This document shows positions 47,381 through 56,987 of a DNA stretch of 64,000 nt, one piece after another; the stretch's first letter is position 1, and every line of letters starts with the position of its first letter. The stretch is from Croceicoccus marinus (GTDB lineage Bacteria; Pseudomonadota; Alphaproteobacteria; Sphingomonadales; Sphingomonadaceae). Made by a program: the position numbers and the translations under genes. The notes below the pieces were generated by a model. It did no database searches. It was given only the letters and a program-made list of their open reading frames with translations, and was not told where the DNA came from. The stretch covers positions 893,501 to 957,500 of the forward strand of contig NZ_CP019602.1 of NCBI RefSeq assembly GCF_001661675.2. Reading direction: 5' to 3'.

Positions 47381-48355
47381 ATGAATATGAAAACGTTTGG
47401 CATAGCTATATTCCTGGTCGCGATCCTGATGCTGGTCGCGGTGCTGGCCTCGCTGGTTCCAATCGATGCCTGGTTCGTGCGAACCGTGGACCTGGTGCGC
47501 GAACCGATGGCCTATGCGGCCGCAATCCTGCTGGTGATCGCGCTTTTCGTGAAGGCATCGGTGCGATGGGCGACGGTGCTTTCGCTCGGCCTGGTCATCG
47601 TGATCAATGTCTGGCGCATCTGGCCCTATTCCGCGCTCGCCGATACGCAGCTTCCGCTAGCCGATGCGGCCCCTCGGGCAGACGGGCAGTGCTTCACCGC
47701 GCTGGCGGCCAATGTGAAGGTCAAGAATACGCAATATGCGATGCTGGCCGACCAGCTGCGCCGATATGATCCCGACGTGCTGTTCCTGATGGAAACCGAT
47801 GCGAAATGGATCGAGGAGCTGGAACCGGTGATCTCGCGCTACAGCCACGTCCAGCGCCACCCTCAGCCCGAGGCGTTCGGCCTGGTCTTTGCCACGCGCC
47901 TGCCGGTGCTGAAGTCCAACGTGATCGAGAACACCCACCGCGACACGCCTACCCTGTATGCCACGCTGCAGCCTGAAGGATCGCAGCCGGTCGAGTTCAT
48001 CGGCCTGCATCCCAAGCCGCCGCTTCCGGGCTGGGATACGGAAGAACGTGACGAGAATATCGTCAACGCAGGCGTCCAGACACCGGACCGCTTGCCCGAC
48101 GCTTTCGTGATGGGCGACTTCAACGATGTGCCGTGGTCGAGCACGACCGAGAAATTCCGCGAAACAGGCGACTGGCGCGATCCCCGGATCGGCCGGGGGA
48201 CCTATCCGACCTTTCCGTCGGACTACAAGATCGTGGGCTGGCCGCTCGATCAGCTGATGCTGACGGGCGATCTCGACCTCGTCTCGTTCGAGGTGCTGCC
48301 CGATAACGGGTCGGACCACCGGGCCATGCTCGCCCATCTCTGCGCCAGTTCCTGA
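47381..48355 (+). CDS. Endonuclease/exonuclease/phosphatase-family membrane protein
   Basis: 324 aa from the ATG at 47381 with GGGGGAG upstream. Two or three N-terminal helices (about 5-85) anchor it. The EEP domain faces the periplasm, with LAANVKVKN, DVLFLMETD (catalytic Glu), FIGLHPKPP, VMGDFNDVPWS and NGSDHRAM (catalytic His). Architecture matches membrane-bound EEP proteins acting on lipids or nucleotides. Substrate unknown. It begins 86 bp after the protease gene and is probably cotranscribed. Confidence 0.87.
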   Translation: MNMKTFGIAIFLVAILMLVAVLASLVPIDAWFVRTVDLVREPMAYAAAILLVIALFVKASVRWATVLSLGLVIVINVWRIWPYSALADTQLPLADAAPRADGQCFTALAANVKVKNTQYAMLADQLRRYDPDVLFLMETDAKWIEELEPVISRYSHVQRHPQPEAFGLVFATRLPVLKSNVIENTHRDTPTLYATLQPEGSQPVEFIGLHPKPPLPGWDTEERDENIVNAGVQTPDRLPDAFVMGDFNDVPWSSTTEKFRETGDWRDPRIGRGTYPTFPSDYKIVGWPLDQLMLTGDLDLVSFEVLPDNGSDHRAMLAHLCASS

Positions 48356-48565
48356 TTTCGGCGTGCCTCGGCCGCCGCGCTTGCGGGCGCAGGGGGCAGG
48401 GGGCGCGCCGATAGATTTGACGTCGGAATGATGAAGGCGTGGTAAGGAGCGGTTGCGGCCAGTCGTAACCGCCGAACGCGGTGAGTCGGTCGCTTCCACG
48501 TGACAGCATGACTGCGGCAAGGCGATCGAACTGCTGAAGGTCTCTTAATTTACCGAAAAGCCGAA

Positions 48566-48600
48566 GGCGCGCCGGTGCCGAGGGAAAGCACCGGCGCGCC
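48566..48600 (-). terminator. Strong hairpin after the fasciclin gene
   Basis: Perfect 13-bp GGCGCGCCGGTGC/GCACCGGCGCGCC stem with a 9-nt loop, 20 bp past the fasciclin gene. On the minus strand TTCGGCTTTT follows. Confidence 0.75.
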
Positions 48601-48619
48601 TGTCGGTCAGCCCTGTCGG

Positions 48620-49156
48620 TCAGCCAGGCATCGATACCGCGTTGGTGGCGTGGATCACGCCGTTCGACGCCTTCAGATCGGCCTGCACCACCGTGGCGGT
48701 GCCGCCGCTTGCATCGGTCAGGATGACGTTGTCGCCGGACAGGCTGGCCGTCAGCATGCCGCCCTGCACGGTCTTCAGTTCCGCCGATCCGCCATTGCTC
48801 TGGATCATGCCGACAAGCTGGGATGCGGTCACATTGCCCGGCACCACGTGATAGGTCAGCACCGAACGCAGCATGCCCTCGTTCTCGGGCTTGAGCAGGT
48901 CGGCGACCGTTCCCGCCGGCAGCTTGTCGAACGCGGCATCGGTGGGTGCGAACACCGTGTAGGGCCCTTCGCCGCCCAGCGTATCGGCCAGCTTCGCAGC
49001 CTTGACCGCCGCGACGAGCGTCTCGTGCTGCGGTGACGCCACTGCAGTCTCGACGATGGTAGAGCTTGCATGCCCGGACCCGGAATGATGGTCGGCATAG
49101 GCGGGAACGGCAGCGGTCAGCGCAATCGCTGCGGCCATGGAAATCGGAAGTCTCAT
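48620..49156 (-). CDS. Fasciclin (FAS1) domain protein
   Basis: 178-aa exported protein. Signal peptide ends AYADH. A His/Ser-rich linker leads into one FAS1 domain (about 38-178) with the H1 box GPYTVFAPTDAAFDKLP and H2 region LTYHVVPG and NGVIHATN. FAS1 proteins act in adhesion or the extracellular matrix. No repeats or anchor. Ends at a strong terminator. Confidence 0.93.
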   Translation of the reverse strand: MRLPISMAAAIALTAAVPAYADHHSGSGHASSTIVETAVASPQHETLVAAVKAAKLADTLGGEGPYTVFAPTDAAFDKLPAGTVADLLKPENEGMLRSVLTYHVVPGNVTASQLVGMIQSNGGSAELKTVQGGMLTASLSGDNVILTDASGGTATVVQADLKASNGVIHATNAVSMPG

Positions 49157-49280
49157 GAAACACCTCTTGTCTCTGGGGGGAAGGATCTGGGGGATGGGGA
49201 TGGGCCGCGTGCCGGACCCGAAAAAGGCGAACAGGACCTGCAGGTGGGTGGGAGCCCTGCAGGCCCTGTTCCTTCTGGAA

Positions 49281-49433
49281 TCACGGCATCATCATCGCGC
49301 CGGTCATCCAGGTAGTCGTCAGGCAGGTAATCGCGAGTGCGAGACTGAAGCCAAGAACATATCGAACAACATGTTCTTCGCCTCCGCCCCGAACATCGTC
49401 GGAAGCATGATGGTCTTCTTCCAGTGGTGGCAT
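49281..49433 (-). CDS. 50-aa membrane peptide, CyoD-like N-terminus
   Basis: Begins MPPLEEDHHASDD at 49433 with an excellent AGGAGG site 7 bp upstream. An acidic/His N-terminus precedes VVRYVLGFSLALAITCLTTTWMTGAMM, one helix. The H-rich start and YxxGFxLxxxxT pattern resemble the first helix of cytochrome o oxidase subunit IV (CyoD), but the frame stops after that helix and no other cyo gene is near. It may be an independent small protein or a decayed fragment. Confidence 0.55.
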   Translation of the reverse strand: MPPLEEDHHASDDVRGGGEEHVVRYVLGFSLALAITCLTTTWMTGAMMMP

Positions 49434-49581
49434 TGCATCCTCCTCTTGGATAGTGCGAGCCGTGTTCTGGAAGATGCGCGTGGCCCAGGGGATCAACAAC
49501 CTGTCCCAAGGTGCAATACAGACGACCGGAAAATACTTGCGGTACTTTATTCCGGCAATATTATGATTTTTGCGTAAGCGA

Positions 49582-50172
49582 TCAGTACCCGGCCTCGATG
49601 ACCACCCGGATCGCCTCGGCGGTGGTCCTGATGCCCAGCGTGCGCAGCAGCGCCGCGCGGTGCATCTTGATGGTCCGCTCGCTCAGGTCCAGTTCGTAGG
49701 CGATCTGCTTGTTCAGCTTGCCGCGCGCGATCTCGATCAGGATTTCCTTTTGTCGCGGGGTCAATTCCTCGATCCGCTGGCGCGCCTGGCTCCGCCGGTC
49801 TTCACCCACGCCGTCGGCGGGCGCGTTGATCTCCATCTGCGAGCCGAGGAAATATTCCAGATGCCCGTCGGCGTCGAAGATCGGCGCGACCATCACCGCA
49901 TTGCGGAACGGCGTGCCGTCCTTCTTGTAGTTCAGGATCTCGACCATGGTGGGCCGCTTGTTGCGGATCCCGTCGCGCAATTCCTCGGTCAGGGCCTGTT
50001 CCGTGTCCGGCCCGCGAAGGAAGCGGCAGTTCTGGCCGATGATCTCGTCACGGCTATAGCCGGTGAGCGCGATAAACGCAGGATTGCACTCGACAATCGG
50101 GTTGTCGGGCAGTCGCGGATCGCTGACGACGGCTGCCACCGTGCTCGATGCGATGAGGTCGGACGCGCTCAT
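49582..50172 (-). CDS. LOV-HTH blue-light transcription factor (EL222-like)
   Basis: 196 aa. The LOV domain (about 10-120) has the flavin-binding, photoactive Cys49 in GQNCRFLRG, plus NYKKDGTPFRN and FLGSQMEI. The LuxR-type HTH (about 135-196) has LTPRQKEILIEIARGKLNKQIAYELDLSERTIKMHR. Layout and sequence closely follow EL222, where blue light frees the HTH to bind DNA. The longer frame upstream is rejected; the start MSASDLIASS at 50172 has no strong ribosome-binding site. Divergent from the FAD oxidoreductase gene, a possible target. Confidence 0.92.
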   Translation of the reverse strand: MSASDLIASSTVAAVVSDPRLPDNPIVECNPAFIALTGYSRDEIIGQNCRFLRGPDTEQALTEELRDGIRNKRPTMVEILNYKKDGTPFRNAVMVAPIFDADGHLEYFLGSQMEINAPADGVGEDRRSQARQRIEELTPRQKEILIEIARGKLNKQIAYELDLSERTIKMHRAALLRTLGIRTTAEAIRVVIEAGY

Positions 50173-50353
50173 GCCGACAAGACTAGTGACTCGGCATGCA
50201 CTTGGGAAGTTTGCCCTTTGGGCCAGATTGCGGATATCCCCCGCGGCCCGGATGCTTGGGGGTGGCGTCATGGCTGGGGTGCCATGATGGGGGCGGATAA
50301 GGTCCCATTGCGATGAACGGGCGCGCACATCTGACGCTAATCGGGAATAGTTC

Positions 50354-51322
50354 ATGAAAGTTGGTATCGTCGGTGCGGGAATCGCTGGCCTTGCCTGCGC
50401 CGACCGGCTGGCGGAGCAGGGCTGGCAGGTCCGCCTGTTCGACAAGGGGCGAGGCCCGGGCGGACGCATGTCGACGCGCCGGCTGGCGACCGGGGATGGC
50501 GACGCCTCGTTCGATCACGGCGCGCAATATCTGACGGCGCGCGACCCGCGCTTCTGCAAGGCGGTGGCCGACTGGCAAGCGCGCGGCATCGTCGCGCCAT
50601 GGCCCGCGGCGGGCAAGGATGCGCTGGTCGGCGTGCCCGCGATGAACGCGGTCGTGCGCGACATGGCCGAAAGGCACGACGTCACCTTCGGCGCCGCTGT
50701 CCGCGCGGTCGAGCATCAAAGCAATGGCTGGCACCTGCATCTCGCGGGCAGCGCGGCTGGGCCGTTCGACATCCTGATCCTCGCCATTCCGGCCGAACAG
50801 GCGGGGCCGTTCCTGTCGCTGCACGATTTCGCGCTGGGCCGTGCTGCCTTGCGCGAAAGATCGTTGCCGTGCTGGACCGCGATGCTGGCCTTCGACCGGC
50901 CGCTGCCGATTGCCGCCGACGCGTTGAGGAGCGCGGGAATCATCGGCTGGGCGGCCCGCAACAATGCCAAGCCCGGACGGAGCGGCCCGGAAAGCTGGGT
51001 CCTGCACGCCAATCCGGAATGGAGCCAACGCCATTGCGAGGATGAAGGCGATTCCGTGCTGGAACGGATGCTCGCCGCCTTCGCCGACGAATTCGACGTC
51101 GAGTTGCCCGCGCCGACCGCCAGCGCCATCCACCGCTGGCGCTTTGCCAGGACGCCCGGAACCGGCGACGCGATCCTGTGGAACGGCGATAAGCTGCTGG
51201 GCGCGTGCGGCGACTGGCTGCTGGGCCCGCGCGTCGAATGCGCGTGGCTGTCGGGCGACATGCTGGGTGCGCGCATCGTGTCGAGCATAACCGGCGATCA
51301 CAAGGTCGAGAGCGCGGCCTGA
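50354..51322 (+). CDS. NAD(P)/FAD-dependent oxidoreductase, renalase-like
   Basis: 322 aa. Rossmann FAD loop VGIVGAGIAGLACADRLAEQG at the N-terminus, then DKGRGPGGRMSTRR, DHGAQYLTARD and the C-terminal FAD contact GDKLLGACGDWLLGPRVECAWLSG. It matches amine-oxidase/renalase-type flavoproteins common in photosynthetic and marine bacteria, often next to photolyase genes. None is here. Divergent from the LOV-HTH gene (about 180 bp), so light control is plausible but inferred. Confidence 0.86.
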   Translation: MKVGIVGAGIAGLACADRLAEQGWQVRLFDKGRGPGGRMSTRRLATGDGDASFDHGAQYLTARDPRFCKAVADWQARGIVAPWPAAGKDALVGVPAMNAVVRDMAERHDVTFGAAVRAVEHQSNGWHLHLAGSAAGPFDILILAIPAEQAGPFLSLHDFALGRAALRERSLPCWTAMLAFDRPLPIAADALRSAGIIGWAARNNAKPGRSGPESWVLHANPEWSQRHCEDEGDSVLERMLAAFADEFDVELPAPTASAIHRWRFARTPGTGDAILWNGDKLLGACGDWLLGPRVECAWLSGDMLGARIVSSITGDHKVESAA

Positions 51323-51414
51323 ACCTGAACTCCGGCCAGACGGTGCCGATCATCCCACAGACAAATCGCCCTATGCCTTCGACAATCGGGCGCGCCGCAC
51401 CTAGATTGGACCGC

Positions 51415-53259
51415 ATGGGCGATTCACCCGATATCTTCGACGCCGAACCGGAAGGCGAGGGCGCGGCTCAGCCCACGGCTGCGGAACTGGAAGCGGCAGG
51501 CCAGAATGCGCTGTTCGGCGCGCCTGCCCCTGACGCTCCCCCTTCCCCTGACGCTCCGCCTGCCGCGCCGATCCAGGCCCCGATGCCGCCCCCGCAAGCG
51601 GCTGCGCCGGCGCAGCCCTATCGCGTGCTGGCCCGCAAATATCGTCCGCAGACCTTCGGCCAGCTGATCGGGCAGGACGCGATGGTCCAGACCCTGGCCA
51701 ATGCGATCAAGCGCGACCGGCTGGCGCACGCGTTCCTGATGACCGGCGTGCGCGGGGTGGGCAAGACATCGACCGCGCGCCTGATCGCCAAGGCACTGAA
51801 CTGCATCGGGCCGGACGGGCAGGGCGGGCCGACGATCGACCCGTGCGGCATATGCGAACCCTGCCGCGCCATTGCCGAAGGGCGCCATATCGACGTGATC
51901 GAGATGGACGCTGCCAGCCACACCGGCGTCGACGACGTGCGCGAGATCATCGAGGCGGTGCGCTATGCAGCCGTGTCGGCGCGCTACAAGATCTATATCA
52001 TCGACGAGGTTCACATGCTGTCGCGCAATGCCTTCAACGCATTGCTCAAGACGCTCGAGGAACCGCCCGCGCATGTGAAATTCCTGTTCGCCACGACCGA
52101 GGTGGACAAGCTGCCTGTCACGGTGCTTTCGCGCTGCCAGCGTTTCGACCTGCGGCGGATCACTTCGCCCATGCTAAAGGATCATTTCGCATGGGTCTGC
52201 CGCGAAGAGCAGGTCGACGCGGATGACGAGGCGCTGTCGATGGTGGCGGGCGCGGCGGAGGGTTCGGTGCGCGACGGGCTGTCGATTCTGGACCAGGCGA
52301 TCGCCCACGCCGACATGGCGACCGAGGGAGACGGCACCACCGTCACCGCCGAGCAGGTTCGCGAGATGCTGGGCCTGGCCGACAAGGGCGTGCAGCGGCG
52401 GTTGCTGACCGCCCTGCTGGCCGGCGACGGGGCGGACATGCTGGCGGTCATCGACAACCAATATTCGCTGGGCGTGGAGCCGCTTGCCCTGATGCGCGCG
52501 CAGATGGACCTGGTGCACCGCATCACCCTGTTCCAGCTTGGCAGCCGCGGCGGCAAGGGATCGCAGCCCGACGCCCCCACTGCCGAGGAACGCGATGCCA
52601 TCGCCGATTGGGCGGAAAGGCTGCGCCCCGGCCAGTTGCACCGCCTGTGGCAATTATTGCTGAAAGGCCATGACGAGGTGCGGACCGCGCCCGATCCGCT
52701 GGTCGCCGCGCAGATGGCGCTGCTGCGCGTGATGCATGCCGCCGACATGCCCGATCCGGGCGAACTGGCGCGCAGGCTCGACGACATTGCCCCGCGCCCC
52801 GCCGCCGCGCGGCCTGCGGACGGGCAGGGCGGGGCGGGCGCATCGGCCCCGGCGGCAAGGCTGGACTGGCCCGAACTGGTCGAAAGCGTCGAGAATGCGG
52901 GCGCGCTGCGCATCGGGCAGATCATGCGCGATTATGTGCGCGTGGTGGAACTTGCACCGGGCACGCTGCGCTACCATCTCGCACCCGAATACAAGGGCGA
53001 TGCCGGACCCGATCTGCGCGACGGCCTGCAGCAGGCCACCGGCACACGCTGGCAGGTCGAGCGGGCCGAGCCGGGCGAGGATGGCATGCCCTCTCTGGGC
53101 GAAGCCGCCAAGGCGAGGGCCGAGGCGGAGACGCGCGGCATACACGAATCCCCGCTGGTAAAGGCGGCGCTTGCCGCTTTCCCGGGTGCGAAACTGCTCG
53201 AACACGGGCGCATGGACAACGGCGGCGATGCGCACGAAGCGCGCTACCGTCAGGCATAA
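51415..53259 (+). CDS. dnaX: DNA polymerase III subunit tau/gamma
   Basis: Clamp-loader ATPase. 614 aa from the ATG at 51415 (MGDSPDIFDAEPE); an in-frame ATG at 51373 is possible. An Ala/Pro-rich 60-residue leader precedes RVLARKYRPQTFGQLIGQ. Walker A is GVRGVGKTS, a four-Cys zinc module is present (NCIGPDG, CGICEPC), then DEVHMLSRNAFNALLKTLEEPP, and SRC sensor. The C-terminus is an Ala/Asp-rich tau part. Confidence 0.95.
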   Translation: MGDSPDIFDAEPEGEGAAQPTAAELEAAGQNALFGAPAPDAPPSPDAPPAAPIQAPMPPPQAAAPAQPYRVLARKYRPQTFGQLIGQDAMVQTLANAIKRDRLAHAFLMTGVRGVGKTSTARLIAKALNCIGPDGQGGPTIDPCGICEPCRAIAEGRHIDVIEMDAASHTGVDDVREIIEAVRYAAVSARYKIYIIDEVHMLSRNAFNALLKTLEEPPAHVKFLFATTEVDKLPVTVLSRCQRFDLRRITSPMLKDHFAWVCREEQVDADDEALSMVAGAAEGSVRDGLSILDQAIAHADMATEGDGTTVTAEQVREMLGLADKGVQRRLLTALLAGDGADMLAVIDNQYSLGVEPLALMRAQMDLVHRITLFQLGSRGGKGSQPDAPTAEERDAIADWAERLRPGQLHRLWQLLLKGHDEVRTAPDPLVAAQMALLRVMHAADMPDPGELARRLDDIAPRPAAARPADGQGGAGASAPAARLDWPELVESVENAGALRIGQIMRDYVRVVELAPGTLRYHLAPEYKGDAGPDLRDGLQQATGTRWQVERAEPGEDGMPSLGEAAKARAEAETRGIHESPLVKAALAAFPGAKLLEHGRMDNGGDAHEARYRQA

Positions 53260-53270
53260 GGACCGAGACG

Positions 53271-53615
53271 ATGAAATCGATGGAAGAAATGCTCCAGGCC
53301 GCACAGCAGGCCGCGCAGAACATCCAGAAGCAGATGAATGAGGCGCAGGCCACGCTCGACGGCATCGAGGTGGAAGGCGTATCGGGCGGCGGTCTGGTCA
53401 AGATCCGCTGCACTGCCAAGGGCCGCATCCTGGGCGTAACCATCGACGACAGCCTGATGGTGCCCGCCGAAAAGCAGATGCTGGAAGACCTGATCACCGC
53501 CGCCTTCAACGACGCCCGCAGCCGTGCCGACAGCCGCGCGAACGAGGAAATGCAGAAGGTGCAGCAGGGCGCCGGCCTGCCGCCGGGCTTCGACCTGTCC
53601 AAGCTGGGGCTCTGA
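53271..53615 (+). CDS. YbaB/EbfC nucleoid-associated protein
   Basis: 114 aa, 11 bp after dnaX. N-terminal amphipathic Gln-rich helix (MLQAAQQAAQNIQKQMNEAQ), then GVSGGGLVKIRCTAKG and the VPAEKQMLEDLITAAFNDA helix of the family. Forms DNA-binding dimers. The usual third gene, recR, is absent: lon comes next on the same strand. Confidence 0.93.
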   Translation: MKSMEEMLQAAQQAAQNIQKQMNEAQATLDGIEVEGVSGGGLVKIRCTAKGRILGVTIDDSLMVPAEKQMLEDLITAAFNDARSRADSRANEEMQKVQQGAGLPPGFDLSKLGL

Positions 53616-53911
53616 TCCGCGCGGCGGGCGGCCGGGGTCCTCGCTCCTGTCCGGATTAGTGGGGCAGGGAACTTGTCCTTGTCCGCGCGCGCCCCATATC
53701 CGGCTGGAACAAACCGCCGATATGCCGCGCCCGGCCGCCTTGATGACCGGCAGCGGGCAGAAAAGGGTTTAAAACGGAGCCCTCTGGCTCCCCCCCGGCG
53801 GCGGACAGGCGTATACAAGGCGATTATCGGGCCGGGCGGCCCTAACATGATGTCGCCCAGCGCGCGGCGGTTCCGGACGGGCCCGCCCGCCGAACATTCG
53901 GAAAGTGACAG

Positions 53912-56299
53912 ATGAACAGCTACCCGCTTCTTCCCCTGCGCGACATCGTGGTGTTTCCCGGCATGGTCGTGCCGCTGTTCGTGGGGCGCGAGAAATCGGT
54001 CGCCGCGCTGGAAGCAGCGATGGCGGGCGACAAGGACATCATGCTGGTCGCGCAGCTGGATCCCGGCTGCGACGATCCGACGTCCGACGATCTGTACGAC
54101 ATCGGCGTGATCGCCAGCGTGCTGCAATTGCTCAAGCTGCCCGACGGCACAGTCCGCGTGCTGGTCGAGGGGCAGGAGCGTGCCTCGGTCAAGTCGATGG
54201 CGCTGCAGAACGACATGCTGGTCGCGAATGTCGAACTGATGGACGAGATCACAGCCAGCGGTACCGAGGTATCAGCCCTGATGCGGCAGGTGCTGGAACA
54301 GTTCAACGACTATGCCAAGCTCAACAAGAAGCTGTCTGCCGACGCGGGCGAGCAGCTGGGCGAGATCGACGACGCATCGCGCCTGGCCGATGCGGTGGCG
54401 GCCAATATCGCCGCCAAGGTGTCCGACAAGCAGGCCATGCTGACCGAGCGCGACCCGGTGAAGCGGCTGGAAATGTCGCTTGCCTTCATGGAGGGCGAAC
54501 TGGGCGTGCTGCAGGTGGAACGCCGCATCCGCGGCCGCGTGAAGCGGCAGATGGAAAAGACGCAGCGCGAATATTACCTCAACGAACAGCTCAAGGCGAT
54601 CCAGTCCGAACTGGGCGGCGAGGGCGAGGACGGCGACGAACTTGCCGAACTGGCCGAGAAGATCGAGAAGGCGAAGCTGTCCAAGGAGGCACGCTCCAAG
54701 GCCACGGCGGAGCTCAAGAAGCTGCGCTCGATGCAGCCGATGAGCGCCGAGGCGACCGTCATCCGCAACTATCTCGACGTGCTGCTGGGCTTGCCATGGG
54801 GCAAGAAGAGCCGCGTCAAGAAGGACATCGGCCGGGCGCAGGACGTGCTTGATGCCGATCACTATGCGCTGGACAAGGTCAAGGACCGGATCATCGAATA
54901 TCTCGCGGTCCAGGCGCGCACCAACCGGCTCAAGGGGCCGATCCTGTGCCTCGTCGGTCCTCCGGGCGTGGGCAAGACCTCGCTGGGCCGCTCGATCGCC
55001 AAGGCGACGGGCCGCGAATTCGTTCGCCAGTCGCTGGGCGGCGTGCGCGACGAGGCAGAGATCCGCGGCCACCGCCGGACCTATATCGGCTCGCTGCCGG
55101 GCAAGATCGTGACGAACCTGAAAAAGGCCGGTGCGTCGAACCCGCTGTTCCTGCTGGACGAGATCGACAAGCTGGGACAGGATTTCCGCGGCGATCCGGC
55201 CAGCGCCCTGTTGGAAGTGCTGGACCCCGAGCAGAACGCCAAGTTCCAGGATCACTACCTCGAGATCGACTATGATCTGTCGGACGTGATGTTCGTATGC
55301 ACCGCGAACTCGCTGAACCTGCCGCAGCCGCTGCTCGACCGCATGGAGATCATCCGGCTGGAAGGATATACCGAGGATGAGAAAGTCGAGATCGCGCATC
55401 GCCATCTGATCGACAAGCAGGTCGAACTGCACGGGCTGAAGAAGGGCGAGTTCGAATTGACCGAACCCGCGCTGCGCGACCTGATCCGCTTCTACACGCG
55501 CGAAGCGGGCGTCCGCACGCTCGAGCGCGAGATCGCGCGCCTGGCCCGCAAGAGCCTGCGCAAGATCCTGGAGGGCGAGGTCGAGAGCGTGGTGATCACG
55601 ACCGACAATCTCGGCGACTTCGCGGGCGTGCGCAAGTTCCGCCACGGCGTCTCGGACGAGGAGAACCAGATCGGCGCGGTTACCGGCCTTGCCTGGACCG
55701 AAGTCGGCGGCGAACTGCTGACCATTGAAAGCGTGACCGTCCCCGGCAAGGGCGCGGTCAAGACCACCGGCAAGCTGGGCGAGGTCATGAACGAGAGCGT
55801 GCAGGCCGCATTCTCCTTCGTGAAGGCCCGCGCCCCGCATTACGGGATCAAGCCGTCGATCTTCCGCCACAAGGACATCCATATCCATCTGCCCGAAGGC
55901 GCGGTGCCCAAGGACGGGCCCAGCGCGGGTGTCGGCATGGTCACCTCGATCGTCTCGACGCTGACCGGCATTCCGGTGCGCGCCAATGTCGCGATGACGG
56001 GCGAGGTCACCTTGCGCGGCCGCGTGCTGGCGATCGGCGGGCTCAAGGAAAAGCTTCTGGCGGCTTTGCGCGGCGGCATCACCACCGTGCTGATCCCCGA
56101 GGAAAACAAGAAGGACCTGGTCGAGATTCCGGCCAATATCGTCGAGCGGCTGGAAATCATCCCGGTCGAGCATGTCGACGAGGTCCTGGCCCGCGCATTG
56201 GCCGAACCCGTGGCGCCGATCGAATGGAGCGAGGAAGATGACCTTGCCAGCCAGCCGACCGGTCTGGCGGGCGGCGGATTGTCGCACACCGCGCATTGA
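53912..56299 (+). CDS. lon: ATP-dependent Lon protease
   Basis: Cytosolic AAA+ serine protease degrading misfolded and regulatory proteins. 795 aa. N-terminal LAN domain ([22 protein letters not shown]), coiled coil (about 190-260), AAA+ with Walker [10 protein letters not shown] (about 350) and Walker [11 protein letters not shown]. The protease domain has catalytic Ser in [11 protein letters not shown] (about 673) and Lys in [27 protein letters not shown] hairpin occurs about 120 bp upstream, without a T-tract. No clear heat-shock promoter was seen. Confidence 0.97.
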   Translation: MNSYPLLPLRDIVVFPGMVVPLFVGREKSVAALEAAMAGDKDIMLVAQLDPGCDDPTSDDLYDIGVIASVLQLLKLPDGTVRVLVEGQERASVKSMALQNDMLVANVELMDEITASGTEVSALMRQVLEQFNDYAKLNKKLSADAGEQLGEIDDASRLADAVAANIAAKVSDKQAMLTERDPVKRLEMSLAFMEGELGVLQVERRIRGRVKRQMEKTQREYYLNEQLKAIQSELGGEGEDGDELAELAEKIEKAKLSKEARSKATAELKKLRSMQPMSAEATVIRNYLDVLLGLPWGKKSRVKKDIGRAQDVLDADHYALDKVKDRIIEYLAVQARTNRLKGPILCLVGPPGVGKTSLGRSIAKATGREFVRQSLGGVRDEAEIRGHRRTYIGSLPGKIVTNLKKAGASNPLFLLDEIDKLGQDFRGDPASALLEVLDPEQNAKFQDHYLEIDYDLSDVMFVCTANSLNLPQPLLDRMEIIRLEGYTEDEKVEIAHRHLIDKQVELHGLKKGEFELTEPALRDLIRFYTREAGVRTLEREIARLARKSLRKILEGEVESVVITTDNLGDFAGVRKFRHGVSDEENQIGAVTGLAWTEVGGELLTIESVTVPGKGAVKTTGKLGEVMNESVQAAFSFVKARAPHYGIKPSIFRHKDIHIHLPEGAVPKDGPSAGVGMVTSIVSTLTGIPVRANVAMTGEVTLRGRVLAIGGLKEKLLAALRGGITTVLIPEENKKDLVEIPANIVERLEIIPVEHVDEVLARALAEPVAPIEWSEEDDLASQPTGLAGGGLSHTAH

Positions 56300-56614
56300 T
56301 GTCGTGATGCTGGCGGGGCGAATCGCTTCGCCCGCATGCGCGCCGGCTCTGGCCCGGCGATCTGTCTGCGGCCAAATCGCCATGGTGCGTCGCAGCAATC
56401 CGGATCACCGCGCGGCAAGCCGGCTCGGCTCGTCCCGTCTGATGCCGGATTCATTCAAAAATTCGCGGTTTTTGGCCAATTCGGCGCATGTTTTGGCTTT
56501 GACAGTCCGACAAAAAATGCTCACTTGCCCGCCATCCGCGCTTGCGATTCCGGCCATCGGCAGTGGGATCGTTTCTATCGATAAAGACAAACCTGACTGA
56601 AGGGGGTTTCCTAA
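56300..56614. other. Intergenic region between lon and hup
   Basis: 315 bp. TTGACA at 56499-56504 with no good -10 box, and a GAAGGGGG ribosome-binding site just before the HU start. Nothing else recognised. Confidence 0.5.
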
Positions 56615-56887
56615 ATGAACAAGAACGAGCTGATCAGCGAAGTCGCCGAGACGAGCGGACTGACGCGCAGCGATGCCACCAAGGCCGTAGAAGGCGTGTT
56701 CGACGCCATCACCGCCTCGCTGGCAAAGGGGGACGAGGTTCGCCTGGTGGGTTTCGGCACTTTCTCGGTCGCCAAGCGCAAGGCGTCGACCGGCCGCAAC
56801 CCCCGCACTGGCGAGCCGATGACGATCAAGGCGTCGACCCAGCCCAAGTTCAAGGCTGGCAAGGGCCTGAAGGATTCGGTGAACTGA
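56615..56887 (+). CDS. HU family DNA-binding protein
   Basis: Nucleoid protein, 90 aa. MNKNELISEVAETSGLTRSDA helices, FGTFSVAKRKASTGRNPRTGE beta arms with the intercalating Pro, and FKAGKGLKDSVN end. lon-hup is a conserved order. Two hairpins follow the stop. Confidence 0.96.
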   Translation: MNKNELISEVAETSGLTRSDATKAVEGVFDAITASLAKGDEVRLVGFGTFSVAKRKASTGRNPRTGEPMTIKASTQPKFKAGKGLKDSVN

Positions 56888-56902
56888 TTTCACGCGGTCC
56901 GG

Positions 56903-56925
56903 CCGCCGGCTGATACAGCCGGCGG
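56903..56925. terminator. Short perfect hairpin after hup
   Basis: Ten-base-pair perfect stem CCGCCGGCTG/CAGCCGGCGG with an ATA triloop, 16 bp past the HU stop. No T-tract follows, so it looks like an mRNA-protecting 3' hairpin. Confidence 0.5.
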
Positions 56926-56935
56926 ACCCGAACAG

Positions 56936-56973
56936 AAAACCGCGCGGAAGGCGAAAGCCTCCGCGCGGTTTTT
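56936..56973. terminator. Bidirectional terminator
   Basis: CCGCGCGGA-AGGC-GAAA-GCCT-CCGCGCGG stem (12 pairs, one bulged A) with a GNRA-type GAAA tetraloop. Flanked by AAAA on one side and TTTTT on the other, it serves hup and the convergent lipoprotein gene. Confidence 0.9.
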
Positions 56974-56987
56974 CGTCATGACTCCGA

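Noticed and set aside
49505..49581. CCGGAA...TTCCGG hairpin as a terminator of the LOV-HTH gene
   Set aside because: The stem is only 6 bp with a long loop and no T-tract.
51323..51414. SRP RNA gene near dnaX
   Set aside because: I looked for the conserved GGAAGGAAGCAGCC core that often lies near dnaX and did not find it here.
54272..56398. 708-codon open frame antisense to lon
   Set aside because: It mirrors the lon codon pattern, has no domain signal and no ribosome-binding site.
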